A stretch of 64,000 nucleotides of DNA from Nocardioides xinjiangensis (GCF_017916455.1 NZ_JAFMSY010000001.1:1099977-1163976), one strand, 5' to 3'; shown: positions 32,454 to 44,556, numbered from the stretch's first letter. Numbers and translations are program-made. Notes: generated by a model from the sequence alone, not told the origin.

Positions 32454-32492
32454 CCGGACATCCCGCCTGCCGGCGCACGACGACCCGAACGA

Positions 32493-32522
32493 CTCGTGGC
32501 CCCCGCGACCGGGGGCCACGAG
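32493..32522. terminator. Bidirectional stem-loop between convergent genes
   Basis: Perfect 13-bp stem, arms 32493-32505 and 32510-32522 (CTCGTGGCCCCCG and complement), 4-base loop, between the kinase stop at 32453 and the flavoenzyme stop at 32535. Confidence 0.75.
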
Positions 32523-32534
32523 CCGAGGCGGGGC

Positions 32535-33902
32535 TCAGCCCAGCACGCCGCCGATCCTGAGCACGCCCTCGGGGTCGTAGGTCCGCCGCGCCCGCCGCAG
32601 CCGGGCGAGGGTGACCTCGTCGTAGGCGTCGACGTACTCCTCCGGCGTGAACGTGAAGTTCGGCAGCCGGTGCGCGCCGGTCCACGGCGCCATCGCGTCG
32701 AGGATCGCCCGCGCGTGGTCCTCCACGCCCGGGACCTCCGAGATGCCGACGACCAGCAGCGAGTACGCCGCGTCGCGCGAGGCGAAGGCGCTCGGGTGCT
32801 CGCCGGGGCGGGCGAAGGCGCCGCCGAGCTGGCGTACCTCCACCAGCACCTGCGGGGAGCCCACTCCCGGTCCGGTGAGCGCGAGCAGCGCGTCGGCCGC
32901 CTCCGCGGGGAAGTCGGCGAGCACGCCGCCGGCCTCGTGGGCGGGAGTCGGGTCGAGCGGGTCGGTGTGGACCGAGTCGATCGCGGTGTAGGGCCTCTCG
33001 GACACGTCGTCGAGGATCGCCGGAGCAGCGGCCCGCATCGCGGCGAACCAGCGCTCCCCGTCCTCGGCGGAGCCCGTCCAGACGAAGCGCACCGACAGGC
33101 TCAGGCGGCCGGCGAGCATCGGCGGCACGCCGTCCATGTCGGGCAGCTGGAAGAGCGCGAAGGACGTCGTGCCCTCCTCGGGCAGCTCCGCCGACCAGGA
33201 GCGCCAGGCGGCGATGACCGCGGACGCGTCCGCGCCGTCGAACCACAGCGATCCACCGTAGAACCGGGGCTGCTGCACCAGGTCGAACTCGATGGCCGTG
33301 ACGATGCCGAGCATCCCCTTCGCGCCGCGCAGGGCGAAGAAGAGCTCGGGGTGCTCGGTCGGCGTGGCCCTCCGCAGCACGCCGTCGCCGGTGACGACCT
33401 CGATGGCGCGCACCTTGTCGATGGCCAGGCCGTAGGTGCGGGCCATCGGCCCGAGCCCACCGCCGGTGGTGTAGCCGACGATGCCCACGTCGGTGATCGA
33501 GCCCGACAGCGGCGCCAGACCGTACGGCGCGGCGGCCTCCACGACCGCCAGCCACTTCACACCGGCGCCGGCGCGGGCCCAGCCCTCCTCGGGGTGGACG
33601 ACCACCTCGTCGAGCCCCTTGGTGGTGACGAGCAGCTCGGTGGTCAGGTCGGCCATCGGGCCGTGGCCGGTGGCCTGCGGCGTCACGCGGATGCCGTGGC
33701 GGGCCGCGAACTGCACGGCCTCGACGACGTCCTGGGCGTCGTGCGCCGCCAGGACGGCGGCGGGCCGGACCGGGACGGCGAAGTTCCACGGCGAGACGAG
33801 GGCGTCGTACGTCCTGTCGCCGGGCACCGCGACGGTGCCGATCGTGAGGGCGTCCAGCTCGGCGAACGGTACGGCCGCGGTGCTGGTCTGTGCGATGGTC
33901 AT
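32535..33902 (-). CDS. Berberine-bridge-type FAD-linked oxidoreductase, paralogue A
   Basis: A 455-residue flavoenzyme. The PCMH FAD-binding domain (about 40-210) shows VPVRPAAVLAAHDAQDVVEA, RVTPQATGHGPMAD with the histidine that links FAD covalently in this family, and DVGIVGYTTGGGLGPMARTYG without the Cys of bicovalent members. The C-terminal BBE motif is present (RRARRTYDPEGVLRIGGV). Such enzymes oxidise alcohols, amines or sugars with O2. No signal peptide. ATG at 33900-33902 has GGAGGAAG upstream. It lies 90 bp after the paralogue at 33993-35396 in a unit headed by a SARP regulator. Confidence 0.88.
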   Translation of the reverse strand: MTIAQTSTAAVPFAELDALTIGTVAVPGDRTYDALVSPWNFAVPVRPAAVLAAHDAQDVVEAVQFAARHGIRVTPQATGHGPMADLTTELLVTTKGLDEVVVHPEEGWARAGAGVKWLAVVEAAAPYGLAPLSGSITDVGIVGYTTGGGLGPMARTYGLAIDKVRAIEVVTGDGVLRRATPTEHPELFFALRGAKGMLGIVTAIEFDLVQQPRFYGGSLWFDGADASAVIAAWRSWSAELPEEGTTSFALFQLPDMDGVPPMLAGRLSLSVRFVWTGSAEDGERWFAAMRAAAPAILDDVSERPYTAIDSVHTDPLDPTPAHEAGGVLADFPAEAADALLALTGPGVGSPQVLVEVRQLGGAFARPGEHPSAFASRDAAYSLLVVGISEVPGVEDHARAILDAMAPWTGAHRLPNFTFTPEEYVDAYDEVTLARLRRARRTYDPEGVLRIGGVLG

Positions 33903-33992
33903 GCTTCCTCCGTGTGAAGTCGTCGTTGACGTCACGACGGTGCGCCCGGGCACTTGCGGCCCGCTTGAACGCGACTTGAGCCCGGTCGCGGA

Positions 33993-35396
33993 TCAGCTGC
34001 CTGCGGCGGCCTGGGGCGCCACGAACACGCCGTCGGGGTCGACCGTCCGTCGGATCCGCACGAGTCGCTCGTAGGCCGCTGCCGCGAACCCGCGGCGGGC
34101 CGCGGCCTCGTAGGCCATCGACAGGTACGACGCCCGCGACGACCACGGCGCCAGCGAGTCCAGGATCCGCATCGCGTCCGCGCGCACCGCGCCCCACCCG
34201 GTGCCCACGTCGAGCCCGACGCCGAGCACCAGGAACGCGGCGGGCAGGTGGTCGAGGGCGCCACCGCGGGGCGCGGGCCGCGCCAGCGCACCGGCCAGCT
34301 GCCGCAGCTCCACGAAGAGCAGGTTGCTGCCCGAGCCCGGGCCGGCCGCCGCGACGAGCGCGTCCACCGCGTCCGCGGGGAAGCCGTGGACGAGCACGCT
34401 GTTGGCGTAGACGGCCGTGGGCTCCTGGGGGTCGAGCTGCAGGTGGGCGATGTCGGCGGCCGGCATCTGCGCGAACGTGTCGATCTCGGGGCGCAGGGCA
34501 CGCAGTGGTGCGATGGAGCGCGCACCCGCCTCGGCGTCGCCGAGGGCCACGGCGTCGATCATCACCATCTTCCGCCCGCGCAGCTGCCCCGGCAGCGACG
34601 CGACGTCGGGCACCTGGAAGATCCGCGCCACGCTCGTCACCGACTCGGGTGCGTCGGCCGTCCACTCGCCCCAGGCGGTGAGCACGCGCCGCGTGTGCCG
34701 CCAGTCCCACGCCAGCATCCCGGCGTACGCCGTCCGCACCGGCAGCAGGTCGAACTCGAGCGCGGTGACGACCCCGAACCCTCCGGTGCCGCCCCGCGCC
34801 GCCCACAGCAGCTCGGGGTCCTGGTCGTCGGTGGCGCGGACGAAGGTGCCGTCGGCGAGCACCACCTCGACGGCCGTGATGGCGCTGCACTGCAGCCCGT
34901 GCTGGCGGGAGTACCAGCTGACCCCGCCACCGAGCGAGGAGCCGACGACGCCGACGCCCGGGCTCGACATGTGCATCCCGGCCAGGCCCACGCGCGCCGC
35001 CCGGGCCACGACGTCGCCCCACAGCACGCCCGCCTCGGCGCGCGCCGTGCGCGTGGCGGCGTCGACGCGCAGCCCGGTCATCGCCGAGGTGCGCAGCAGC
35101 ACCGCGTCGCCCAGCCGGCCCGCGAGCGGCGGGGCGCCGTGGCCGGTGCCCTGCGGCGCGACCTTGAGGCCGGACTCCGCGGCCGCCCGGACGATCCGCG
35201 CGACCTCGTGCGGGTCGGCCGGGTAGGCGACCGCGGCCGGGTGCTCGTCGACCTGGAGGTTCCACGGCATCCGCGCCTCGTCGTAGAGCGGGTCGCCGGG
35301 CAGGTGGACGGCGCCGCCGGCCAGCCCGCGGAGCGCCGCAGCGTCCGCGGTGCCCGCGGCGGGGAGCGGCGTCGACTCGGGCATGGTCTCTGGCAC
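33993..35396 (-). CDS. Berberine-bridge-type FAD-linked oxidoreductase, paralogue B
   Basis: A 467-residue paralogue of the next gene. FAD domain: AVAYPADPHEVARIVRAA, KVAPQGTGHGAPPLAG (covalent-FAD His), GVGVVGSSLGGGVSWYSRQHG; C-terminal BBE segment YERLVRIRRTVDPDGVFVAP. The substrate domains of A and B differ strongly, so the two probably act on different substrates or successive steps. GTG at 35394-35396 has GAGG 7 bases upstream and is only 9 bases after the SARP regulator stop; an ATG four codons later is the alternative start. Confidence 0.88.
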   Translation of the reverse strand: MPETMPESTPLPAAGTADAAALRGLAGGAVHLPGDPLYDEARMPWNLQVDEHPAAVAYPADPHEVARIVRAAAESGLKVAPQGTGHGAPPLAGRLGDAVLLRTSAMTGLRVDAATRTARAEAGVLWGDVVARAARVGLAGMHMSSPGVGVVGSSLGGGVSWYSRQHGLQCSAITAVEVVLADGTFVRATDDQDPELLWAARGGTGGFGVVTALEFDLLPVRTAYAGMLAWDWRHTRRVLTAWGEWTADAPESVTSVARIFQVPDVASLPGQLRGRKMVMIDAVALGDAEAGARSIAPLRALRPEIDTFAQMPAADIAHLQLDPQEPTAVYANSVLVHGFPADAVDALVAAAGPGSGSNLLFVELRQLAGALARPAPRGGALDHLPAAFLVLGVGLDVGTGWGAVRADAMRILDSLAPWSSRASYLSMAYEAAARRGFAAAAYERLVRIRRTVDPDGVFVAPQAAAGS

Positions 35397-35405
35397 GTCA
35401 GCACC

Positions 35406-37292
35406 TCACGGGGTCGGCACCCCAGCGTGAGCGGGGCGACTTGAGGATGACTTGAGCCGGCGCTCCATCCGCGCGTGGAGCAGCGCGCGCTCGCCCGGCG
35501 GGATGTCGGCGTGGATGGCGTCGCGCACGAGCGGGTTGACGAAGTCGAGCGGCTGCCCGGGCTGCCCGTCGCGCAGGATCTCGCCGCGCGCCAGGACGTC
35601 GAGCGCGGCCGCGACCTCCTCCTCCGGGCGCCGCGCGAGGTCGGCGACGCTCCGCAGGTCGGCCGTCGGCCCGAGCACGGCGACGGCGTGCGCGACGATC
35701 GAGACCCTTTCCGGCATGCGCCGCAGGCGGAGGGTGACGAGCGAGGTGATCGCCCGCGACCCGACGGCCCGGACGGTGTCGACGTGAGCCGCGTCCGGCG
35801 GGACGCCCTGGTCGGCGAGGGCGCGCAGCAGCTGGCGCAGGAGCAGCGGGTTGCCCGAGGTCATCCGGTGGCAGGTCGCGACGAACGCGTCGGCGCCGCG
35901 CCCCAGGCGGTCGGCCACCAGCGCGGCGGTGCCCTGCTCGGTGAGCGGCGCGGGGCGTACGACGGTGACCGTCTCGTCGGCGACGAGCTCGACGAGGTCG
36001 TCGGCGTGCTGCGGCTCGCCGGTGCGCATCGTGAGGACGATCAGCACGGGCAGCTCCTCCAGGCGCGGGACAAGGTAGGCGAGGAACTGCAGCGACGCCT
36101 CGTCGCACCGCTGGACGTCGTCGACGCAGAGCACGAACGGGGCCTGCTCGGCGAGGCGGGTCGTCAGCTCGCACAGCCCGCGGAGCACGGCGAAGCGCTC
36201 CGCGCGACCCAGGACGTCGTCCACGCCGGCGCCGAACAGCTGCCGGACCACTCCCCACTCGAAGTCCTGCTCCAGCGCGCTGCTCCGTGCCGACCGCACC
36301 CACACGCCGGCGGCGACCGCGAGCCGGCGCAGCTCGTCGAGCAGACGGGTCTTGCCGATGCCTGCGGGCCCCTCGACGAGCACGCACCCGGAGGTCCCGT
36401 CGGCCAGGTCCTCGAGCCTCTCCCTCAGGAGGGTCAGCTCGTGGTCGCGGTCGACGATCCCGTCGGGCGTGCGGGGTCGCGGGACCAGCGCGGTCGCGTC
36501 CGCGGCCCTGGCGGCCGGCGGGCCGTCGAGGTCGGGCGACTGGGCCAGCACCTCCGCCTCGAGCGCGCGCAGGGCGGGACCGGGGTCGACGCCCAGCTCG
36601 TCGGCAAGGACCGTCCTTGCTCTTCTGAGTGCCTCGAGCGCCGCGGCTTGGCGGTGCGCCCGGTAGAGCGCGAGGGTGAGCAGCCGCCAGCGCTCCTCGC
36701 GCAGCGGGTCCTCCTTGACGAGCGCCTCGAGGTCGCCGATGACGAGCTGCGCCTCGCCGAGCTCGAGCCTCGCCGCGAGGAGGCGTTCCCGGGCGACCGC
36801 GCGCAGCTCCGTGAGCCGGGCGCACTCCGCCTCCACCCACGCCTCGCCCGCGTAGTCGGCGTACGCCGGCCCGCGCCAGGCCTTCAGCGCGGTGTCGAGC
36901 GTGCACGCTGCCTCCACGGGCGACTCGCCCGCGGCTGACTCGACGGCCGCCTCGAAGGTCCACGCATCCACGGCGTCGGGCGGGAGCCGCAGCACGTAGC
37001 CGGGCCCGGCGCGGGCGATGACGCCCTCGCGCTGCCGGGCGGTCGCGTCGGGCTCGAGCCGCCGGCGCAGGTGGCTGACGTACGCCTGCAGCGCACCGGG
37101 GGCGTTGGCGGGCGGCTGCTCGCCCCACACGCACTCGACCAGCCGGTCGGCCGGCACGACCTGGTCTCGGTGGATGACGAGCCCCGCCAGCACGGCGCGC
37201 TGACGGCGCCCGCCGAGGTCCACGACCGCGCCGTCGCGCGTGGCCGTGAGCTCGCCGAGCACGTGCAGGTTGAGCTGCGGCTGCCCGTCCAC
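35406..37292 (-). CDS. SARP-type regulator with BTAD and AAA ATPase domains
   Basis: A 628-residue regulator of the AfsR/SARP family. Residues about 1-95 are an OmpR-like DNA-binding domain (LHVLGELTATRDGAVVDLGG, LQAYVSHLRRRLEP), about 96-245 the BTAD domain (WRGPAYADYAGEAWVEAECA, ALRRARTVLADELGVDPGPAL) and about 275-628 an AAA/STAND ATPase with VLVEGPAGIGKTRLLDE and FVLCVDDVQ; no LuxR tail. GTG at 37290-37292 with GAGGGAAC upstream fits the family N-terminus; open frame continues upstream but without family similarity. It is 9 bp from flavoenzyme B and likely activates that operon. Confidence 0.87.
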   Translation of the reverse strand: MDGQPQLNLHVLGELTATRDGAVVDLGGRRQRAVLAGLVIHRDQVVPADRLVECVWGEQPPANAPGALQAYVSHLRRRLEPDATARQREGVIARAGPGYVLRLPPDAVDAWTFEAAVESAAGESPVEAACTLDTALKAWRGPAYADYAGEAWVEAECARLTELRAVARERLLAARLELGEAQLVIGDLEALVKEDPLREERWRLLTLALYRAHRQAAALEALRRARTVLADELGVDPGPALRALEAEVLAQSPDLDGPPAARAADATALVPRPRTPDGIVDRDHELTLLRERLEDLADGTSGCVLVEGPAGIGKTRLLDELRRLAVAAGVWVRSARSSALEQDFEWGVVRQLFGAGVDDVLGRAERFAVLRGLCELTTRLAEQAPFVLCVDDVQRCDEASLQFLAYLVPRLEELPVLIVLTMRTGEPQHADDLVELVADETVTVVRPAPLTEQGTAALVADRLGRGADAFVATCHRMTSGNPLLLRQLLRALADQGVPPDAAHVDTVRAVGSRAITSLVTLRLRRMPERVSIVAHAVAVLGPTADLRSVADLARRPEEEVAAALDVLARGEILRDGQPGQPLDFVNPLVRDAIHADIPPGERALLHARMERRLKSSSSRPAHAGVPTP

Positions 37293-37449
37293 CCCGTTCC
37301 CTCGCCTCGAATCTTTCGAGGGTACGGCCGTCCCGAGCCGGGGGCTGCCCCGATTTTGGGCACGCGCGCGCCGGGCCGGGGGCGCGGCCGGTGGACGTGC
37401 CGGCGGACCTCGGCGTGCTCGGTCGAGGCGCGTCCGACAGGATGCGGGC

Positions 37450-37854
37450 GTGCGCATCGGGACCTGGAACCTCGACGGCCGCTGGTCCGACGACCACGCG
37501 GCCCTGCTGGCGGAGCAGGACTGCGACGTCTGGCTGCTCACCGAGGTCAACGAATCGACGAGCCTCGCCGGCTTCGCCGTCCACCGCTCGCAGTCGTTGG
37601 CGGCTCCGCGACGTCGTTGGGCGGCCGTCGCCAGTCGGCTGCCGATGACCTCGGCCCCGGATCCGCACCCCGCGAGCGCGCAGGCGCAGGTCGGCGCGAC
37701 GACGTACGTCTCGGTGCTGCCGTGGCGGAGCGTCGACGTGCCCCACTCGCCCGACGTGCCGTTCGGCTTCCGCGCCCGGCCACGGGCGCCGTCCTTACCT
37801 ACAGCACCTGGCACCGTCGGCCTGAGTGCGGCGCTCACCCGGCTGCAGGTGTGA
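37450..37854 (+). pseudogene. Truncated endonuclease/exonuclease/phosphatase family gene
   Basis: Frame of 134 residues starting GTG at 37450: RIGTWNLDGRWSDDHAALLA, CDVWLLTEVNEST and WAAVASRLPM match the N-terminus of actinobacterial EEP-family proteins (normally about 200-250 residues). Similarity ends at about residue 99 (TTYVSVLPWRS, near 37744); the remaining 35 residues are unrelated and the catalytic Asp-Asn and C-terminal Ser-Asp-His parts are missing. The break lies directly before the lower-G+C island at 37935-41233, suggesting that the gene was cut by its insertion. No 3' remnant was found after the island. Confidence 0.7.
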
Positions 37855-37934
37855 CACGAATCGATGGATTGGATCCCTCGCGCATCTCGGTAACACCAAC
37901 CCGAGTCACACTTCGGGCTTAAGCTTCCGAACAA

Positions 37935-38345
37935 ATGAGTGGAGCAGCGGGGTTGCGACAGATTGCAGTAGTCGGCGCAGTGATCGTGCGAGATGGCCGC
38001 GTGATGGCCGCTCAGCGTGGCGGAAGCGGCGCTCTCGCCGGGTTCTGGGAGTTCCCCGGCGGAAAGGTCGAGGCCGGAGAGTCGGCACGCGATGCGCTTG
38101 AGCGCGAGATCGCCGAGGAGTTGGACTGCATCGTTCAAGTGGGTGACGAGATCACTACGACGACCCACGCGTACGACTTTGCCGAGATAACGCTGACGAC
38201 CTTCTTCTGCGCCCTCGTCGACGGCGAGCCGACCCTCGCGGAACACACAGCGGTGCGCTGGCTCCTCCCTGCAGAGCTCGACTCCCTGGAGTGGGCGCCG
38301 GCTGACGTTCCGGCTGTTGCACTGGTGAAGGCCACCGTGGGGTGA
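37935..38345 (+). CDS. NUDIX hydrolase, MutT/CTP-pyrophosphohydrolase-like
   Basis: A 136-residue NUDIX protein. The full Nudix box is present: GGKVEAGESARDALEREIAE followed by ELDC, with the metal-binding REIAEE glutamates. QIAVVGAVIVRDGRVMAAQR and FWEFPGGKVE resemble MutT/NudG enzymes that hydrolyse oxidised or modified nucleoside triphosphates to monophosphates. G+C is lower than in neighbours. Its stop overlaps the GTG of the helicase gene (GTGA), so the pair is made together. In this setting it probably acts with the helicase in defence, for example by nucleotide processing (inference). Confidence 0.88.
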   Translation: MSGAAGLRQIAVVGAVIVRDGRVMAAQRGGSGALAGFWEFPGGKVEAGESARDALEREIAEELDCIVQVGDEITTTTHAYDFAEITLTTFFCALVDGEPTLAEHTAVRWLLPAELDSLEWAPADVPAVALVKATVG

Positions 38346-41233
38346 ACGCCCAGATTGACTGGTCGACGCAGTTCGCGCTCGACATTGACTTTGGCTACGT
38401 CCACTCAGCGTCCGAGGGGCCGCGCCACTACAACCCCCGGCTCGTCATGAATGACGCCGGAAGCACGGTGGAGCATGCGCTCGTCCAGGAGCTTGCACTC
38501 TGCAACGCCTTCACGTTCTCAGTCGCCTTCATCACGCCTGGAGCCATAGCGCAGCTGAAGCAGCACCTTCACGACTTCGAGGGCAGCGGCACGATCGTCA
38601 CCTCGGACTTCCTTGGGTTCAATCAGCCGCAGGCATTCGCCGAGCTGCTCAAGCTCAATGAGCTCAAGGGTATCGACGTGCGTCGCCACCCAGCCAAAGG
38701 TTTCCACGCCAAGGGCTACGTGTTTGAGCACGATCGAAGCGTCACGGCGATCATTGGTAGTTCGAACCTGACGAGTGCCGCACTCTCAACGAACCACGAG
38801 TGGAATTTGCGCGTTTCAGCTGCGCGCGAGGGCGACCTCGCGAGTCAGATCCGTCGCGTCCTCGATGAGCAGAGCTCCGCCTCCGAACCGCTCACCCAGG
38901 AGTGGATCGACTCCTACGCCGCGACCTATCTGGCCCCAACGCCGCGGCTAGCTTCATCGACCGCGGTCGGGCTCCACAACGACACCTCCGAGATCCAGCC
39001 GAACGCCATGCAACGGGACGCCCTCTTGGCTCTCGACCTTGTGCGGAGCCAGGGCGCAGAGCGCGCCATCATCGTGTCCGCAACCGGCACCGGAAAGACA
39101 ATCCTTTCCGCACTCGACGTACGACAGATCGCGCCTGAGCGACTGCTCTTCGTCGTCCATCGCGAGCAAATCCTCGACAAGACGATTAGCGAGTACCGAA
39201 AGGTGCTGGGCGGATCTGCTGACGACTACGGGAAGCTCACCGGCTCGTTGAAGCAGACCGATCGCCGCTACGTGTTCGCGACAGTTCAGACTCTCTCCAG
39301 AATGGACGTGTTGTCGACCGTCGCTCCGGACGCCTTCGACCTTGTCATCATCGATGAGGCACACCGCGCCGGCTCGGCAACCTACCAACGGGTCGTCGCA
39401 CACCTCACTCCGAAGTTCCTCCTCGGCATGACCGCGACCCCCGAGCGCACCGACGGGTTCAACGTCTATGAGTTGTTCCACTACAACGTCCCTTACGAAA
39501 TCCGCCTGCATCACGCACTTGAGGCAGGGATGCTGTGCCCGTTCCACTACTACGGGGTCGCCGACGTGACGTACAGCGATGGCACCACGACCACGGAGGA
39601 AACGGAGCTCAAACTCCTCATCACCGCGGAGCGGGTTGAACACCTACTATCAGCTCTCGACCAGTACGGACAGGCCGGAGTCGCACCCCGGGGACTGATT
39701 TTCTGCAGCCGCAAGGACGAGGCGAACGCGCTCTCAGCTGAGCTGAACCGCAGCACGTTGCGCGGCAAGGCTCTGCGGACCGTGGCGCTGACGGGCGACG
39801 ACTCGGTAGCTGCGCGAGAGCAGCGTGTCCACGAGCTTGAGGCAGGCGAGCTCGACTACATCCTGACGGTCGATGTCTTCAACGAAGGTGTGGACATCCC
39901 CACGGTCAACCAGGTGGTAATGCTTCGTCAGACCCAGTCCGCGATCGTCTTTGTTCAGCAGCTTGGACGTGGCCTCCGTTTGGCTGACAACAAGGACCAT
40001 CTGGTGGTCATCGACTTCATTGGCAATTACGCCACCAACTTCCTCGTACCCATCGCTCTCTTCGGCGACGAGTCACTCAACCGAGAGTCGCTGCGCGAGA
40101 GGCTGAACGCAACGATTGAGGCGGGCGCCCTTCCAGGTCTCTCGAGCGTCAGCTTCGAGGAGGTTGCGCGCGAGCGCGTGCTCCGGTCGATCGCAGAGAC
40201 CACTCTCGACAGCATGGCCAACCTCAAGACGGCCTTGCTTGCAATGAAGAATCGTGTAGGAGGTATCCCGACTCTCTGGGACTTCTACCGCTTCGAATCC
40301 GTCGACCCCATCCTGCTCGCCACCAAGAAGGCTCACTATCCCCACCTCGCGCGCACCCTGTTGCGCCAGGGTCCGGTTTTGGATGATGCCGGCGACCGAG
40401 CACTCGAACTCCTCTCGCATGAAGTGTTACCAGCGAAGCGCCTGAGCGAATTCATCTTGTTGGAGCTCCTGCTCGAGCGGAGGATTGCATCGCACGAGGA
40501 AATCTCTCGCGCATTCGAAGAGGCCGGGATTTCCTCAGACCATGCCTCCATTCGTGCGGCGGTCGACACTCTCGCGCTTCGCGGGTACTCGCTGGGCGAC
40601 CAGAAGCGGTACTCGGTGGGGATCGCTGAAGAGGCCGACGATCTCATTGCACTGACGACCGCCTTCATCGACTCGATAACGAGTTCAACTGCCCTTAGAG
40701 CCGCCGTCGCTGACCTGATCAATACAGGCAAGGCGCTCACGCAGAGCCGGTATCTGCGTGACAGCCTGTTCACGCCTGGAATGCAGTACTCCCGCCGAGA
40801 CGCGGCACGCCTGGTGGGCTGGAGTAGGAGCACCGCCTCGACAATCTATGGCTATAAGTCAGACGAGGCCCTCGGTCTGTGTACGGCTTTCACGACCCTG
40901 CATAAAGACGAGACCGTGGCTGCAAGCACAGCCTACGAAGACGCCCTCCTCGATCCTTCGACGATGCGCTGGTTCTCGAAGAGCAACCGCACTCTCGAGA
41001 GCAAGGACGTCAAGCAGTTCGTTGACCATCGCGTCGACATCCACGTCTTCGTGAAAAAGGACGACGCCGAGGGCAGCGATCACTACTACCTCGGCAAGGC
41101 CAAGGTCGCTGAAGCGGTCGAAACGCGGATGGCGGGCGATGGCCTGCCCGTCGTCGCCATGACCCTGAAGTTCGGCGAGCCGATTAAGCAGGGGCTCTTC
41201 GACTACTTCCACCCGCTGTCGGCCAAGGTCTAG
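38342..41233 (+). CDS. PLD-nuclease/superfamily 2 helicase/DUF3427 fusion, probable phage defence
   Basis: A 963-residue multidomain protein. Residues about 40-165 are a phospholipase D-type nuclease domain with H122-x-K124 (GFHAKGYVFEHD) and GSSNLT. The SF2 helicase core spans about 215-600: Walker A ATGTGKT (247-253), DEAH 338-341, TATPERTDG, FCSRKDEANALSAEL and QQLGRGLRL. The C-terminal about 200 residues match DUF3427 (MQYSRRDAARLVGWSRSTAS, MRWFSKSNRTLES). Only one HKD motif is seen, so it probably dimerises. Proteins of this architecture are found in defence islands. GTG at 38342 overlaps the NUDIX stop. Codon use is less G+C-biased than around it, indicating transfer. Confidence 0.88.
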   Translation: MNAQIDWSTQFALDIDFGYVHSASEGPRHYNPRLVMNDAGSTVEHALVQELALCNAFTFSVAFITPGAIAQLKQHLHDFEGSGTIVTSDFLGFNQPQAFAELLKLNELKGIDVRRHPAKGFHAKGYVFEHDRSVTAIIGSSNLTSAALSTNHEWNLRVSAAREGDLASQIRRVLDEQSSASEPLTQEWIDSYAATYLAPTPRLASSTAVGLHNDTSEIQPNAMQRDALLALDLVRSQGAERAIIVSATGTGKTILSALDVRQIAPERLLFVVHREQILDKTISEYRKVLGGSADDYGKLTGSLKQTDRRYVFATVQTLSRMDVLSTVAPDAFDLVIIDEAHRAGSATYQRVVAHLTPKFLLGMTATPERTDGFNVYELFHYNVPYEIRLHHALEAGMLCPFHYYGVADVTYSDGTTTTEETELKLLITAERVEHLLSALDQYGQAGVAPRGLIFCSRKDEANALSAELNRSTLRGKALRTVALTGDDSVAAREQRVHELEAGELDYILTVDVFNEGVDIPTVNQVVMLRQTQSAIVFVQQLGRGLRLADNKDHLVVIDFIGNYATNFLVPIALFGDESLNRESLRERLNATIEAGALPGLSSVSFEEVARERVLRSIAETTLDSMANLKTALLAMKNRVGGIPTLWDFYRFESVDPILLATKKAHYPHLARTLLRQGPVLDDAGDRALELLSHEVLPAKRLSEFILLELLLERRIASHEEISRAFEEAGISSDHASIRAAVDTLALRGYSLGDQKRYSVGIAEEADDLIALTTAFIDSITSSTALRAAVADLINTGKALTQSRYLRDSLFTPGMQYSRRDAARLVGWSRSTASTIYGYKSDEALGLCTAFTTLHKDETVAASTAYEDALLDPSTMRWFSKSNRTLESKDVKQFVDHRVDIHVFVKKDDAEGSDHYYLGKAKVAEAVETRMAGDGLPVVAMTLKFGEPIKQGLFDYFHPLSAKV

Positions 41234-41398
41234 TGATCGGTAGCCTCAAAACCTTCTTCCCCTCCATGCATCGCCCCGGTTGGAACGTCTGAAGGCGTTG
41301 CCTCTGACGCATCGAGGCGACGATTACGCGTCCGTTGGACGCACGGGTGAGCGTGTCCATGGGCTGAACCTCGGCGAGAACGCGAATGTCACATCTCT

Positions 41399-41419
41399 GT
41401 CGCCTAGGCACCAGGCGAC
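41399..41419. repeat. Short inverted repeat at the right edge of the island
   Basis: Arms GTCGCCT and AGGCGAC with a 7-base spacer in the gene-free stretch 41234-41444. No integrase, tRNA end or flanking direct repeat was found, so it is not called an attachment site. Confidence 0.3.
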
Positions 41420-41444
41420 GTCCATTAGGACCCCTGCAGAAGCA

Positions 41445-41480
41445 GAAGGCCCCTGACCTCAGGCGAGGTCAGGGGCCTTC
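41445..41480 (-). terminator. Rho-independent terminator of nrdJ
   Basis: Perfect 16-bp stem, arms 41445-41460 and 41465-41480 (GAAGGCCCCTGACCTC and complement), 4-base loop, 15 bases after the nrdJ stop; the minus strand continues TTCTGCTTCTGC. The symmetrical stem could also serve the helicase transcript. Confidence 0.85.
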
Positions 41481-41495
41481 GTGCTACCTAGTTGA

Positions 41496-44420
<2,925 letters not shown>

Positions 44421-44511
44421 GGGTTCTCCTCGTCGAACCTGGTGGGTGGGTGGTGCTGACTTCTGCGGACCGCGTCCGCGGAGCTCTTCTCGGGGGTGTT
44501 CGGAGTTGGTG

Positions 44512-44547
44512 GGCCCGGCAGGCAGCTTCCCCACTACCTGCCGGGCC
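44512..44547 (-). terminator. Stem-loop between nrdR and nrdJ
   Basis: Arms GGCCCGGCAGG (44512-44522) and CCTGCCGGGCC (44537-44547), 11 bp with a 14-base loop, 10 bases after the nrdR stop and 92 bases before the nrdJ start. It may partly terminate or protect RNA, allowing different levels of the two proteins. Confidence 0.5.
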
Positions 44548-44556
44548 GTCTGGGGG

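Noticed and set aside
37293..38246. Possible N-terminal extension of the SARP regulator
   Set aside because: The open frame crosses the EEP remnant and part of the NUDIX gene on the other strand and has no similarity to SARP proteins; GTG at 37292 has a ribosome site and fits the family start.
41234..41444. Attachment site or tRNA remnant at the end of the defence-like island
   Set aside because: No cloverleaf and no direct repeat shared with the left border was found; only a 7-bp inverted repeat.
44421..44556. Cobalamin riboswitch ahead of nrdJ
   Set aside because: The gap is only 136 bases and lacks the B12-box and the multi-stem layout; it holds only one 11-bp stem-loop.
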